The notes below the pieces were generated by a model. That model was not told the DNA's origin and searched no databases. It saw nothing but the letters and a program-made list of their open reading frames with translations. Below are positions 7,888 to 17,721 of a stretch of 64,000 bases of DNA, in pieces (position 1 is the stretch's first letter; every line of letters begins with the position of its first letter). The DNA is taken from assembly GCF_001570785.1 (NCBI RefSeq), contig NZ_BCSI01000007.1, positions 28,508-92,507 on the forward strand. The letters are read 5' to 3'. The translations under genes were made by a program, and so were the position numbers. Source of the stretch: Dermabacter hominis NBRC 106157. GTDB lineage: Bacteria > Actinomycetota > Actinomycetes > Actinomycetales > Dermabacteraceae.

Positions 7888-8933
7888 TCGAGCGTGGCGA
7901 GGTACTTCTCCGCGTCGAGAGCGGCCGAGCAACCGGAACCGGCCGCAGTGATGGCTTGGCGGTAGCGGTGGTCAACGACATCGCCGCACGCGAAAACACC
8001 CTCGAGGGAGGTGTGGGTGGTGCGACCCTCGCAGAGGATGTAGCCCTCGTCGTCAATATCGATCTGGCTCTTGAAGAGATCGGAGCGGGGCAGGTGCCCG
8101 ATCGCCTCGAAAAGACCATCGGCGGGAATCGTTTCACGCTCGCCGGTGACGGTATCTTCAAGCACGAGGTGCGAGAGCTCGTTATCGCCCTCGATGCCAA
8201 CGACCTGGGTATTCCAACGGATCTGAAGCTTGGGATCATCTTCCGCGCGCTTCGCCATGATCTTCGAGGCACGCAGGGCGGCACGGCGGTGAAGCAGGGT
8301 GACGGACTTGCCGAAACGGGTGAGGAAGGTTGCCTCTTCAACAGCGGAATCGCCGCCGCCAACAACGAAGATGTCCTTGTCCTTGAAGAAGAAGCCGTCG
8401 CACGTTGCACACCAGCTCACGCCCTTGCCGGAGAGGCGCTCTTCGCCGTCGACGCCGAGCTTGCGGTACGCGGAACCGGTCGCGATGATGACGGCCTTCG
8501 CGCGGAACACGTCACCGCTTTCGGTGCGGATGGTCTTGATCTCGCCTGCGAGCTCAACGTCGGTAGCGTCCTCGAACAGGATCTCGGCGCCGAAACGCTC
8601 CGCTTGTTCCTGCATGTTGCCCATGAGGTCCGGGCCCATGATGCCCTCCGGGAAACCGGGGAAGTTCTCGACCTCGGTGGTCGTCATGAGGGCGCCGCCA
8701 GCATCGAGCGAGCCGGCAATGACCACGGGCTTCAGGCCAGCGCGCGCCGCGTAAACGGCGGCGGTGTAGCCCGCCGGGCCCGAACCGACGATCACAATGT
8801 CGCGCACGGGGGCGTCCGAAGCGTCGGCAGGCGAAGCAGTTTCGGCCGTCTCGGTCTGCGCTCCCGCAAGGCTGATGCCGAAGCCACCGCCGAGGGTGTT
8901 GAGGATCGGGGTCTGAGGCTCAGAGGTGGTCAT
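7884..8933 (-). CDS. trxB: Thioredoxin reductase
   Basis: A 349-residue flavoprotein using NADPH to reduce thioredoxin. The FAD-binding IVIVGSGPAGYTAAVYAARAG begins near residue 46. The redox motif WCATC is near residue 175, followed by the NADPH-binding FVVGGGDSAVEEA, and FACGDVVDHRYRQAITAAGSG lies near the C-terminus. The first ~40 residues are an extra Ala/Thr-rich extension. The ATG at 8933 has AAAGGA a few bases upstream. It is last but one in the minus-strand murJ operon; the downstream partner is a thioredoxin-fold protein without cysteines. Confidence 0.96.
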   Translation of the reverse strand: MTTSEPQTPILNTLGGGFGISLAGAQTETAETASPADASDAPVRDIVIVGSGPAGYTAAVYAARAGLKPVVIAGSLDAGGALMTTTEVENFPGFPEGIMGPDLMGNMQEQAERFGAEILFEDATDVELAGEIKTIRTESGDVFRAKAVIIATGSAYRKLGVDGEERLSGKGVSWCATCDGFFFKDKDIFVVGGGDSAVEEATFLTRFGKSVTLLHRRAALRASKIMAKRAEDDPKLQIRWNTQVVGIEGDNELSHLVLEDTVTGERETIPADGLFEAIGHLPRSDLFKSQIDIDDEGYILCEGRTTHTSLEGVFACGDVVDHRYRQAITAAGSGCSAALDAEKYLATLE

Positions 8934-9005
8934 GATGTCCTTTCACAGCGAAAGCTCGCAACGGTCAAACAGAACAAGGGTAGGCGGGAAGGCTGAGATC
9001 CGCGG

Positions 9006-9554
9006 TCAGCTCTTCGGATCCACGAGTACCCGTGCGGAAAACAGGAGATCGGAGGCGCCGTCGGCATTTCTTCCGCATGTGGAACGCACGACGGACGCGG
9101 AAACTTCCCCACCCTCGCGGCGAACTTGCGTGAGGTTATGCTCATCGAGCACAAGGAGCCACGCGTTTTCGTCGGCGCCCCACGACACCCGCTCGAGCAT
9201 AAGCACCGACTCTTTCGACGACAGGGACTTCAGGCACTGCGTGACGTCGAACGTCGCGGGCGTTTGCAGGCTTCCGGTATCGAGAAGGTTTTGGACTTCG
9301 GCACCGAGCGTGTACTCGGTGAGTACCGGAAGGCCGGCATTATCGGTGCCGGGGGCCGAGTTCGAATCGGCGATGCTTTGCGAGGCAGGGGCGTCCATTT
9401 TCACGCTGAGGTTGAGCGCCCACGACAGCATGACGCCAAGGAGAATCGTCACGACGAGAAACGCGGCGAACACCCCGGGTGGGAAGCCCGTCCAGCTTTT
9501 CAATTCGCCTCGCGCGCGTGAGCGGCGACGCGAGCCGCGACGAAAGAAGCTCAT
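9006..9554 (-). CDS. Single-pass membrane protein of the murJ operon, unknown function
   Basis: A 182-residue protein with a basic cytoplasmic N-terminus (MSFFRRGSRRRSRARGELK), one hydrophobic segment (about residues 27-49, PPGVFAAFLVVTILLGVMLS) and an external domain with two cysteines that could pair. The ATG at 9554 overlaps the murJ stop as ATGA, so it is probably translationally coupled to murJ. I recognise no domain. Position between murJ and trxB suggests an envelope-related role, which is inference. Confidence 0.75.
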   Translation of the reverse strand: MSFFRRGSRRRSRARGELKSWTGFPPGVFAAFLVVTILLGVMLSWALNLSVKMDAPASQSIADSNSAPGTDNAGLPVLTEYTLGAEVQNLLDTGSLQTPATFDVTQCLKSLSSKESVLMLERVSWGADENAWLLVLDEHNLTQVRREGGEVSASVVRSTCGRNADGASDLLFSARVLVDPKS

Positions 9555-12500
9555 TCCTGATTGACCTTCACTTCGGCGATTTCGAGGCGGTACCCGCCAT
9601 CGATAGCGCCGAGGTTCGGGGCCCACAGCACGAGCGAACGTGCGTCGACGGGCTTTTCAGGCGTGAGGGTGAGATCTTGGCCGGCGGCAACTTCGCCCGA
9701 GGCGAGCACGTCGCCGAGCTGGCCGTCCTCAGTCAGGGTGCGCAGCTCGATCGTGCCGCCCTGCTGCGCGCCGGGCGTTACGCGGACGTTCTTGACTTCG
9801 CCTTCGCCGAGGTCGAGCTTGACGCCCATCCCGTCGCGAAGCTTGCCGAAATCGGCACCCTTGTACCGCTGGGTCTTCCACACGGTATTCGGATCGCCGT
9901 CGAGCATGTTCCCCGCCCTCTCGGGTTTATCAGCCTTCGTGGGATCCGGCGGGTACACGATGCTCACCTGGTTGAGCGGCGCGAGTGGTTTGGGCGTCTC
10001 GGTTGGTTTTTCGCTCGGCTTTTCGGCCGGGGCTTCGGTTTCTTTCGGGGTTTTTTCTTCCGACGCCTGCGTGGTTGGGCTCGTGGCGACATCTCGATTG
10101 TGGCGGCCCACCGACGTCACGGACGTCACCGCCCAGACGAGGCCGAGGATGACGGCGAGAAGGGCAGCAACGAGAATGACGCGCGCCGTTGTCGAGCGAG
10201 ACACCGTGCTGCCGCCGGAAGCCGGGGTGCTCCCCGATGCGTCGGAGGCGAGTGCGATGTCCATGACGTCGCGGAATGCCGAAGCGTGCTGTGGGCTTTG
10301 CGGGGCGGGAGCGTTCGCGTCGAAGGCGCTCGCGTCACGGCCCTGCACGGGGATGACGACACCGGCTCCGGGAGCGTTTTGGCGCACGCGAGGGGCAGCG
10401 TGCTGCACTGCCGAGGGAGGCGCCACGGCCGGGCGGCCGGGAGCTGGGTGGGGTTCATCGTTCGTGTTTGGTGTGCGCGGAGATTCGGCGAGGGACTCCT
10501 CGCGACCCGCGACCGGAATAGGGGCGGGTGCGGCAGGGGCGACGGGCGCCACCGGCGCCGTGGGTTCCTCCGCTGGCGCAGCCGGGGCGTAGTGCGTACT
10601 CGGGTCGATGTGGCCGGGGAAGGTGCTCGCCGCGCTCGGGTCCTGAGGGGCATCGATGACTTCGGACCACGGCGTTTCAGAATCCGCATGGGGCTTGTCG
10701 ACCGTCTCGGCCGTGCCCGTCAGCGTGGCCTCAGGGACCTCAGGGGCTTCAGGGGCCTCGGAGCCCTCGGTGATTTCGGGTCCTTCGCTGTTCGCGGGAG
10801 TTTCGGTGTGTTCAGCGTTCTCGGTGTGCTCGGCGGTCTCGGTGGCCTTGACACTCTCGGTGGTCTCGGGGTTTTCGGCGGGAGCAGGCGATTTGGGATC
10901 GCTTACCGCAGCTTCGCTCTGTGCTTCCGCCTGGCGCTCAAACGGCCCCGCGACAACGGGTCCCGCGGCCTTGCGCACCGCGAGTGGGACAGGCGCCCCC
11001 GCGTGTTGCTCGGGATCGTACGCCTCGAGAGTGACCGGAAGCGACTGCCACGGTGAAAGCTCCTCGCGTACATCCTCAATCGACATCGGACGCGGCCCAT
11101 CCGCGGGCGCATTCGGCGTGAGCGGCGTCAGAAGAGCCGCAGTGAGCGCACCCAGCTCGGCGGGAACCGTGCGCGGAGACGTTGTCGACGGATCGAAGGA
11201 GGCGTCGGAACCGAAAAACTCCGGCCCGCGCCCCGCGAGCCCGACATATAGAACCCGGCCCACGGCTCGCACGTCCGGGCTGAGCGTGAAGGGTTCGGTG
11301 AGGTGCAAAAGACCCTCGTCGCCCGCATCTTCGACACCTGCGCCGAGGATCGTCACCTGATCGTGCTCGAGGTCCACGAACACGCGATCCTCGTCAAGGT
11401 GGTGGTGGCGAATGCCCTTGCTACGGGCCTCCTGGAGCGTCGTCGTCACGCGACCCGCGATCGTGCGGACCGTCTCTGCGCGAAGCGCGCCGTCGCGGGT
11501 GAGGTCGGCGAGGGTGGGAAGGCCCGGATCGGTGTACACCACCGCGGTCGCCTTCGAGTCGCCGTCGCTCGGCTCAAGCACGTCGTGGACGGCCTCGAGG
11601 CCGGGAACGCTCACGAGAGACACGCGGCGGGCCGCATCGAGAACATCGGCGGCAAACTCCCCGCGCACGAGGAATACGAGAATCGGCTCGCCGCTTTCCT
11701 TCACACCGCGATGCCACGACGCCCCTTCGGTGGTGGACGATGGCACGCGGCCAGATTCTCCGCGCCCCGAACCGTCCAGGGCAGGGCTCAGTGAGAGGGA
11801 GGAAAAAAGCTCCTCGAGGCTGCGAATATCGGTCACGGTCATCCTTTGGTTCGCTTGAACAGTTCGATCCGATGTTTGACCATCGTAGCGGGGTGCCTCT
11901 GGCACGCTCGAGGTTTCCTCCACGGCGGCGGGAGTCTCCTCCTGCGGCTTTTCTGCCGGTTTCCCGCGGCCACGCTTGCGCATGATTCGGGAGGCGATCA
12001 TCGTTGCCGCATCGCGAATCTCCGACACGCGAAGCCCCCACGCGACAAGAGCAAACACCCCTGTCATCACCGCCGCAACGATCACGCCCACGACGATCGC
12101 GATGAGGCGCCCCCTCCACGTGAGATCGCCGAGAAGCGCGAGGAGACCCCAGCCCGCGGCCATCGAGACGAGGCCGGCAACGAGAAGACGGGCAACCATC
12201 GACACGGCACCGAACGAGTTCACCTGACTCATGTCGACGCCCTTGCGGGCGAGATTGCGCCGCATGTGCCACACGCCCTCGAGCCACCCGATCAGAATCC
12301 CGACCGAGCTTACGAAAGCGCCCGCCGCAGCGGCATAGCGAGGATCGACCCAGAAAAGGATCACGGGGATCGCGATAAGCGAGAGCACCGTCGGGGGAAC
12401 GCGCATCAGGAACGCCGTGCGGGTGTCTTCATAGGCGTAGAAGTAGCGGGTCACGAGGTAGGTTGCCGCGAACGCGGGAAGTCCCAGCGTGTAGCCGATG

Positions 12501-13660
12501 AGCACGAGCCCGTTTGCGCCCGCGCCCGTGGGACTCGTGCCGCCCACAACGACCCACATGATCGGCGCCGCGAGAACAACGAGCACGGCGGTCGCGAGGA
12601 TCATCGGCACGAACAGAATCCTGTTCATCGACGAATACGTGCGGTAGGCCCCGAGGTGGTCGTGTTCGGTCACGCGCTTCGACATCCGCGGGAAGATGCT
12701 CGTCACGAGCGATACGGCGATGATGCCCTGCGGGAGCATGAAAACCGTATAGGACCAGTCGAGGGCCGCGAGAGCGGGATAAAGCTCGCGGGAAGCGCCG
12801 ATGCCGCTCGCTTGCGCTTTTTCCACCGCCGAGACTGCACCGCCCGTTGACCAGCGGCGTGCGAACACCGCGATCTGGCCAACGACCATCATGGCGAACG
12901 TCCACAGGCCCATCGTGCCGAGCTTGCGCAGGCCCAGACCGCGAAAACCCCACTTGAACCTGATCTTGAGGCCGATCTTCCTCGTCCAGGCCCACACGAG
13001 CAGGGCCTGCGCGGCGCTGCCGCCCACTTGGGAAAACGCGAGCACGAGCACCATGCCCCACGTCCACTGCGTGCCATCCGGCTGCGTGCCCCACAAAACG
13101 AGGAACAGGATCGAGCCCGCAATGTTCATGATGTTGTTGAGCGCGGGGGCCCACGTGAACGGACCGAAGCTCTCGTGTGCGTTGAGGATCTGCCCGAACA
13201 TGATGTAGATGCACGAGAAAATCATCTGCGGCATCATGAAATAGCCGAGAACCGTCGCGGCCTGCGCCGTTCCCGGGTCGAGCTTTGAGTTCGCCACGAC
13301 CGTGAGGAGCGGAACGGCGAGCGTGCACAGGGTCGTGATGGCCGCCGCGACAACGAAGAACAGGGTGAACAGGCGCGAACAGAAATCCTCGCCCCTATCC
13401 GGGAGCTTCGCTGCGCGCACGACCGCCGGTACGAGGATCGCGTTGAGCGTGCCGCCGCCGATGAGGATCCACAGCGAATTCGGCAGAATTTGCGCTGCCG
13501 AATAGGCGTTCGCCGCGATCGATGCCGAGCCGCCGAGCACCATGCCGAGCAAAAAGGTGCGCACGAAACCCAGGAGTCGGGTCGACGCGGAGGCAACAGC
13601 CATAACGGCGCTCGCGCGCATAGCTTTGCCCCGCGCGGAGGAGGTGCTCGGTTTGTTCAT
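9551..13660 (-). CDS. murJ: Lipid II flippase MurJ (MviN) fused to kinase-like and discoidin-like domains
   Basis: A 1369-residue protein. Residues ~1-560 form a multi-pass MOP-superfamily flippase (RLLGFVRTFLLGMVLGG, then SLWILIGGGTLNAILVPAVV) that moves lipid II across the membrane. After a linker comes a protein-kinase-like region (about 620-880) without evident catalytic motifs, a long Glu/Pro/Ala/Thr-rich stretch, a further membrane helix (RVILVAALLAVILGLVWAVT), and a C-terminal F5/8-type-C-like fold (NMLDGDPNTVWKTQRY). This matches mycobacterial MviN, whose pseudokinase binds FhaA. The start at 13660 is chosen over an upstream in-frame Met because it opens with the family N-terminus. 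Confidence 0.92.
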   Translation of the reverse strand: MNKPSTSSARGKAMRASAVMAVASASTRLLGFVRTFLLGMVLGGSASIAANAYSAAQILPNSLWILIGGGTLNAILVPAVVRAAKLPDRGEDFCSRLFTLFFVVAAAITTLCTLAVPLLTVVANSKLDPGTAQAATVLGYFMMPQMIFSCIYIMFGQILNAHESFGPFTWAPALNNIMNIAGSILFLVLWGTQPDGTQWTWGMVLVLAFSQVGGSAAQALLVWAWTRKIGLKIRFKWGFRGLGLRKLGTMGLWTFAMMVVGQIAVFARRWSTGGAVSAVEKAQASGIGASRELYPALAALDWSYTVFMLPQGIIAVSLVTSIFPRMSKRVTEHDHLGAYRTYSSMNRILFVPMILATAVLVVLAAPIMWVVVGGTSPTGAGANGLVLIGYTLGLPAFAATYLVTRYFYAYEDTRTAFLMRVPPTVLSLIAIPVILFWVDPRYAAAAGAFVSSVGILIGWLEGVWHMRRNLARKGVDMSQVNSFGAVSMVARLLVAGLVSMAAGWGLLALLGDLTWRGRLIAIVVGVIVAAVMTGVFALVAWGLRVSEIRDAATMIASRIMRKRGRGKPAEKPQEETPAAVEETSSVPEAPRYDGQTSDRTVQANQRMTVTDIRSLEELFSSLSLSPALDGSGRGESGRVPSSTTEGASWHRGVKESGEPILVFLVRGEFAADVLDAARRVSLVSVPGLEAVHDVLEPSDGDSKATAVVYTDPGLPTLADLTRDGALRAETVRTIAGRVTTTLQEARSKGIRHHHLDEDRVFVDLEHDQVTILGAGVEDAGDEGLLHLTEPFTLSPDVRAVGRVLYVGLAGRGPEFFGSDASFDPSTTSPRTVPAELGALTAALLTPLTPNAPADGPRPMSIEDVREELSPWQSLPVTLEAYDPEQHAGAPVPLAVRKAAGPVVAGPFERQAEAQSEAAVSDPKSPAPAENPETTESVKATETAEHTENAEHTETPANSEGPEITEGSEAPEAPEVPEATLTGTAETVDKPHADSETPWSEVIDAPQDPSAASTFPGHIDPSTHYAPAAPAEEPTAPVAPVAPAAPAPIPVAGREESLAESPRTPNTNDEPHPAPGRPAVAPPSAVQHAAPRVRQNAPGAGVVIPVQGRDASAFDANAPAPQSPQHASAFRDVMDIALASDASGSTPASGGSTVSRSTTARVILVAALLAVILGLVWAVTSVTSVGRHNRDVATSPTTQASEEKTPKETEAPAEKPSEKPTETPKPLAPLNQVSIVYPPDPTKADKPERAGNMLDGDPNTVWKTQRYKGADFGKLRDGMGVKLDLGEGEVKNVRVTPGAQQGGTIELRTLTEDGQLGDVLASGEVAAGQDLTLTPEKPVDARSLVLWAPNLGAIDGGYRLEIAEVKVNQE

Positions 13661-13688
13661 AGTTCGGTTCGGGTCCTTAATTCCTGTG

Positions 13689-16106
13689 TCACGAATGGTG
13701 CGGGGAGGCGTCGGGGTCGTCGACGCTCTCAAGATCCTCGGGCGCCGTGATGGCAGGGCTGCGGGCGTCCGACTTCGTGCGGCCCGCGCGGACCACGCCC
13801 GTGGCGACGAGCGCGGCAAGAAGCACCATCGCGACGAGAGTCGTCCAGTTCTCCCACTCCGGATTGACGCTCAGTTGGCTCTCGCGAGAATCAAGGATGA
13901 CCCCGTTGTCGCTCGCGATCATCACCGTGAACGTGCCGTTCCCGCTTTTCACGGCTTGCACGGGAATGGAGTGATCGCTCGTCGTGAGGGCGGGGAGAGT
14001 GATTGGTGAGAGCTTCCCGCCCGTCTTTGCGATGCGGTCAGAAAACGACACCGTGGGCACGAGCGTCGCCGGGGTGGGGAATCCGTTGTGGACGGTAAAT
14101 GGGATCGATGCCTCGTTGGAGACGAGGTTGTAGGTTCCCGCGAGTGTGAGCGAGATTCGCCGGGTGTTCGCTTCCGTCACCGTCGCGATGCTAGAAAGCC
14201 GCCGAACGTGCGCGTTCGTGTCCGCGAAAAACGGGCTGCTCACCCCCGAGGCCGCCAGAAGAACCGCTCCGGAAAGGTAGCTCGGGTCCTTGAGCGTCGC
14301 GCGCACGTCTGTGAGCGACGTGAGGCTCTTTTCGACCCGTTCGCTTGCGCCCGCCGGCACCTTTTCGGGCGAGGCGTCGATGTGGGCGGGGCTGGCGTCG
14401 GAACCCTCACCGATCGCGCGCACGGACTTCACCGTGCCAACCCAGTAGTTTCCACCTTCGCCGATGATCGAGGTCGTGCCTTTTCCTGCCTTCGCCGCGT
14501 CGAGAAGCGTGGATGCAGGGGCGTGGGTGACCCACGGCGCGGCGCTCAAGGCATCGAGCAGGTGCGACGTGCGCTCGGGGTTCAGTGAAGAGGTCGCGGA
14601 CGGCGCGAGCAGGAGGGTGCGCGGGGCCGACGCCGGCTGGCCCGCGATGAGTGCCGTGTCCGCGAGAGCCCGCTGGTAGGACAGTTCGGGGTCGCGTGCG
14701 TCAGCGAGATGCTCCGAAAGCTCGGTCAGACGCGTGTCGTAGCCAACGAGAGCGACCGTGGATTCACCCTTGCGTGCAAGCTGCGCGTAGCCGCTCGGTG
14801 TGACGTTGGGGTTCGTGGAGGAGAAGAAGGATTCGGCGGGGACAAGAGCGACTTTCGCGCCCGATGCGCGTATCGCTTTCGCAGAGACCGCCTCGGGTTC
14901 CATGCGGACGACTGTCGGCGCCGTGCTGAGGCCCGTGCTTGTCGCAGCGGCGGAGGCCTCTTTCTCCAGCAGCTTCGCGGTCGAGCGGGCAGTTGCCGGG
15001 CTCGCGAGGGCGAAAGGCGCGAGCGTGACGTCGTGGCGCGAAGCCGCGTCGATAAGCGCAGAGCGGCGCTCGTTCCAGGTGTGATCCTGCCCCCACGTGG
15101 TGCCGGGGGCGGGTGCGCTCGCGGGTTCATCGGCGCCGCCCGCGTCGGAGGCAGCGGGGGTCGTGGACGGGGAAGGGCTCGGGCTCGGCGTGGAGTCGGA
15201 AGGTGCGGGATCGAGCTTAGACAGCGCTTCGTCGAGCGTACTCATCCCTTTGGGAACCTTGAGGTCAGTGAGCATGGAAGGATCGAGCCACCAGCTCACG
15301 TCAGTACGCTGGGCAATGTCCCACTGCGCAGCGAAGGCACCCTCGCGAACGTCCTTGGCGAAGGCGTCGGGGTCGGTCGCCGCGAGAGCGGGATCGGTAC
15401 TTGCGAGAGGCGCGAGGTAGGCGAGGGAAATCCGGGGCGTTTCGGCGGTGGGCTGCCACACGAGAAACGTGCGGAGAGTTGCGGCGGCGGTGCCTCCGGT
15501 GGAGGGCTGGGTGCCGTCGGCTGACGACTGCGCCCCCGTGACTGCCGTGAGGGCGATGCGGCGCGGCCCCCACAGTGATTCGTCTCGCGTGTAGCCGAGA
15601 GAGTCCGCCGGGACGCGCACCGTGAACTCGGCGGCCTCGCCCGGCCCGAGCGTGCGCGTGGCCGAAGTTCCGCGCACCGTTCCTCGGTGCGAAGTATCCG
15701 CCGTGTCCATCGCCGCCCATTCGTCGGCAATCGTGCGATCCGTGACTCGCGACGTGAGCCCCGAGAGCTGAAGGGCCACGCCCTCGAGCGGGGTGCTTCC
15801 CGTGTTGGTAATGTTCACGCGGGCTTCGACCGTACCGCCCGGCTTCACCGCCTCGGGGGAGAGCGCGCGAAGATCGAGCGTGAGGGGCGCGCGGGCGTCA
15901 GGTTCCGGTGACGGGGCGGGTTCCGACGGTAGCGCGGGTGCGGTCAGTGCCACATTCGTGGGCGGTTGCTGGCCGGTAAACTGGTACGCTGCGGTGTCCC
16001 GCTGGGCGAGCGCGCCGGCGGGCACGAGAGCCGCACACAGGATCGAATACAGTGCGACCATGACGAAGAGGGCGCGACAAACGCGCCGCGTCACGGATCG
16101 AAGCAT
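13689..16106 (-). CDS. Exported DUF6049 family protein
   Basis: An 805-residue secreted, membrane-anchored protein. Residues 1-35 form a signal peptide ending LVPAGALAQ. The large external region contains an Ig-like segment (VEARVNITNTGSTPLEGVAL) and a long domain with Pro/Ser-rich inserts, and one C-terminal helix (TTLVAMVLLAALVATGVV) anchors it. It sits 28 bases upstream of murJ in the same orientation, as DUF6049 proteins do in other actinobacteria (Rv3909-MviN in mycobacteria). A role with MurJ in wall synthesis is inferred from conserved neighbourhood. Start ATG 16106 gives the best signal peptide. Confidence 0.82.
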   Translation of the reverse strand: MLRSVTRRVCRALFVMVALYSILCAALVPAGALAQRDTAAYQFTGQQPPTNVALTAPALPSEPAPSPEPDARAPLTLDLRALSPEAVKPGGTVEARVNITNTGSTPLEGVALQLSGLTSRVTDRTIADEWAAMDTADTSHRGTVRGTSATRTLGPGEAAEFTVRVPADSLGYTRDESLWGPRRIALTAVTGAQSSADGTQPSTGGTAAATLRTFLVWQPTAETPRISLAYLAPLASTDPALAATDPDAFAKDVREGAFAAQWDIAQRTDVSWWLDPSMLTDLKVPKGMSTLDEALSKLDPAPSDSTPSPSPSPSTTPAASDAGGADEPASAPAPGTTWGQDHTWNERRSALIDAASRHDVTLAPFALASPATARSTAKLLEKEASAAATSTGLSTAPTVVRMEPEAVSAKAIRASGAKVALVPAESFFSSTNPNVTPSGYAQLARKGESTVALVGYDTRLTELSEHLADARDPELSYQRALADTALIAGQPASAPRTLLLAPSATSSLNPERTSHLLDALSAAPWVTHAPASTLLDAAKAGKGTTSIIGEGGNYWVGTVKSVRAIGEGSDASPAHIDASPEKVPAGASERVEKSLTSLTDVRATLKDPSYLSGAVLLAASGVSSPFFADTNAHVRRLSSIATVTEANTRRISLTLAGTYNLVSNEASIPFTVHNGFPTPATLVPTVSFSDRIAKTGGKLSPITLPALTTSDHSIPVQAVKSGNGTFTVMIASDNGVILDSRESQLSVNPEWENWTTLVAMVLLAALVATGVVRAGRTKSDARSPAITAPEDLESVDDPDASPHHS

Positions 16107-16197
16107 GGAACCACTGTAGAGGGCGCAGCTTCGTGCCACGTGCCAAACACGGGTGGCGCGCGCGGAGCGATCCGCACATCACAGATCAAGGTGAGGA

Positions 16198-17721
16198 ATG
16201 AACGACGTGACTAACGGCGACAAGCGTGAAGCACACCGCATGGGGATCGAGACCGTTCGCATCCGCGCGCGGAGCATGTTCCAGGCGCTTCCAGCCTCCG
16301 TTCACGAGCTCGGCCACATGTTCGAGACTGCGGGCGAGGAATTGGCACTCGTCGGCGGGCCCGTGCGCGATGCCCTTCTTGGCCGCAGTAGCGATGACCT
16401 TGATTTCACGACGTCGGCGCGGCCCGAGTCGACGGAGCAGATTCTTCGGCAGTGGGTCGGCAAACGGGGCGCGATCTGGGACATGGGGCGCGAGTTTGGC
16501 ACGCTCGGCGCGCAGCTCGACGGCGTCAAGGTCGAGATCACGACGTACCGTACGGAGGAATACGATCCGCAGTCTCGAAAGCCGCAGGTCGCGTACGGTG
16601 ACACGATCGATGGCGATCTCTCGCGACGCGACTTCACCGTGAACGCGATGGCCGTGCGCCTTCCCTCCCTCGAGTTCATCGATCCGTTCGGCGGCCTCGA
16701 AGATCTTGCCGCGGGGCTTCTTCGCACACCGGTCGCCCCCGAACAGTCCTTCAGCGACGACCCGCTTCGGATGATGCGCGCCGTACGTTTCGCCTCGACC
16801 CTTGGATTCGACATCGAGGAGGGGACCGCGCGCGCAATCGCCGCCCTCGCCGGCCGCCTCGAGATCGTGAGCGCCGAGCGTGTGCGCGAAGAACTCGTCA
16901 AGCTCATGCTCGGCGATCACCCGAGGCGTGCCCTCGAGCAGATGGTCGATCTTGGCCTTGCCGACATCATCCTTCCCGAGCTTCCCGCGATGCGGCTCGA
17001 GATCGATGAACACCACAGACACAAGGATGTCTATACGCATTCGCTCACGGTGCTTGAGCAGGCGATTGACCTTGAAACAGGCCCCGAAGGACCGGTTCCC
17101 GGCCCCGATTTCATTTTGCGATTCGCGGCGCTCATGCACGATTGCGCGAAGCCCAATACGCGCCGCTACGAAGAAGGCGGAGTCGTGACCTTCCGGTTCC
17201 ACGAAGTCGTGGGGGCGCGCATGGCGAAGGCCCGCATGAAGGCACTCAAGTTCGATAAGGAGACGACCAAGGCGGTCGCACACCTCATCGAACTGCATCT
17301 TCGCTTTCACGGCTACGCGGATAGCGAATGGACAGACTCGGCCGTGCGCCGCTACGTGACGGACGCGGGCGATCAGCTCGAACGCCTTCACCGCCTCACG
17401 CGCGCCGATTGCACGACGCGTAACAAGCGCAAGGCCCAGCGCCTTCGCGAAGCCTACGATGACCTCGAAAAACGCATCGCCGAGCTCGCGGAACAAGAAG
17501 AGATCTCCAAAATCCGGCCCGATCTGGATGGCCGCGCGATCATGCAGATTCTTGACCTCAAGCCCGGCCCGGCAGTCGGCAAGGCATATGCCTACCTTCT
17601 TGAGCTACGCATGGAGGAGGGGCCCCTCGGCGAGGAGGAAGCCTCGAGGCGCCTTCAGGAATGGTGGGCGCATAATGGGGCGCACGAAAGCGCGCCGGCG
17701 ACGAGAGGAACCTCGAAGTGA
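16198..17721 (+). CDS. pcnB: CCA tRNA nucleotidyltransferase
   Basis: A 507-residue class II nucleotidyltransferase that adds or repairs the tRNA 3' CCA end. The active-site motif LVGGPVRDALLGRSSDDLDF near residues 51-70 carries the G-G and D-x-D residues. GDLSRRDFTVNAMA and DDPLRMMRAVRFASTLGF follow. The second half holds an HD domain (HKDVYTHSL then MHDCAKP). The tRNA-Leu in this window lacks an encoded CCA, so the enzyme is needed. It is divergent from the DUF6049 gene and overlaps the next gene by four bases. Confidence 0.95.
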   Translation: MNDVTNGDKREAHRMGIETVRIRARSMFQALPASVHELGHMFETAGEELALVGGPVRDALLGRSSDDLDFTTSARPESTEQILRQWVGKRGAIWDMGREFGTLGAQLDGVKVEITTYRTEEYDPQSRKPQVAYGDTIDGDLSRRDFTVNAMAVRLPSLEFIDPFGGLEDLAAGLLRTPVAPEQSFSDDPLRMMRAVRFASTLGFDIEEGTARAIAALAGRLEIVSAERVREELVKLMLGDHPRRALEQMVDLGLADIILPELPAMRLEIDEHHRHKDVYTHSLTVLEQAIDLETGPEGPVPGPDFILRFAALMHDCAKPNTRRYEEGGVVTFRFHEVVGARMAKARMKALKFDKETTKAVAHLIELHLRFHGYADSEWTDSAVRRYVTDAGDQLERLHRLTRADCTTRNKRKAQRLREAYDDLEKRIAELAEQEEISKIRPDLDGRAIMQILDLKPGPAVGKAYAYLLELRMEEGPLGEEEASRRLQEWWAHNGAHESAPATRGTSK

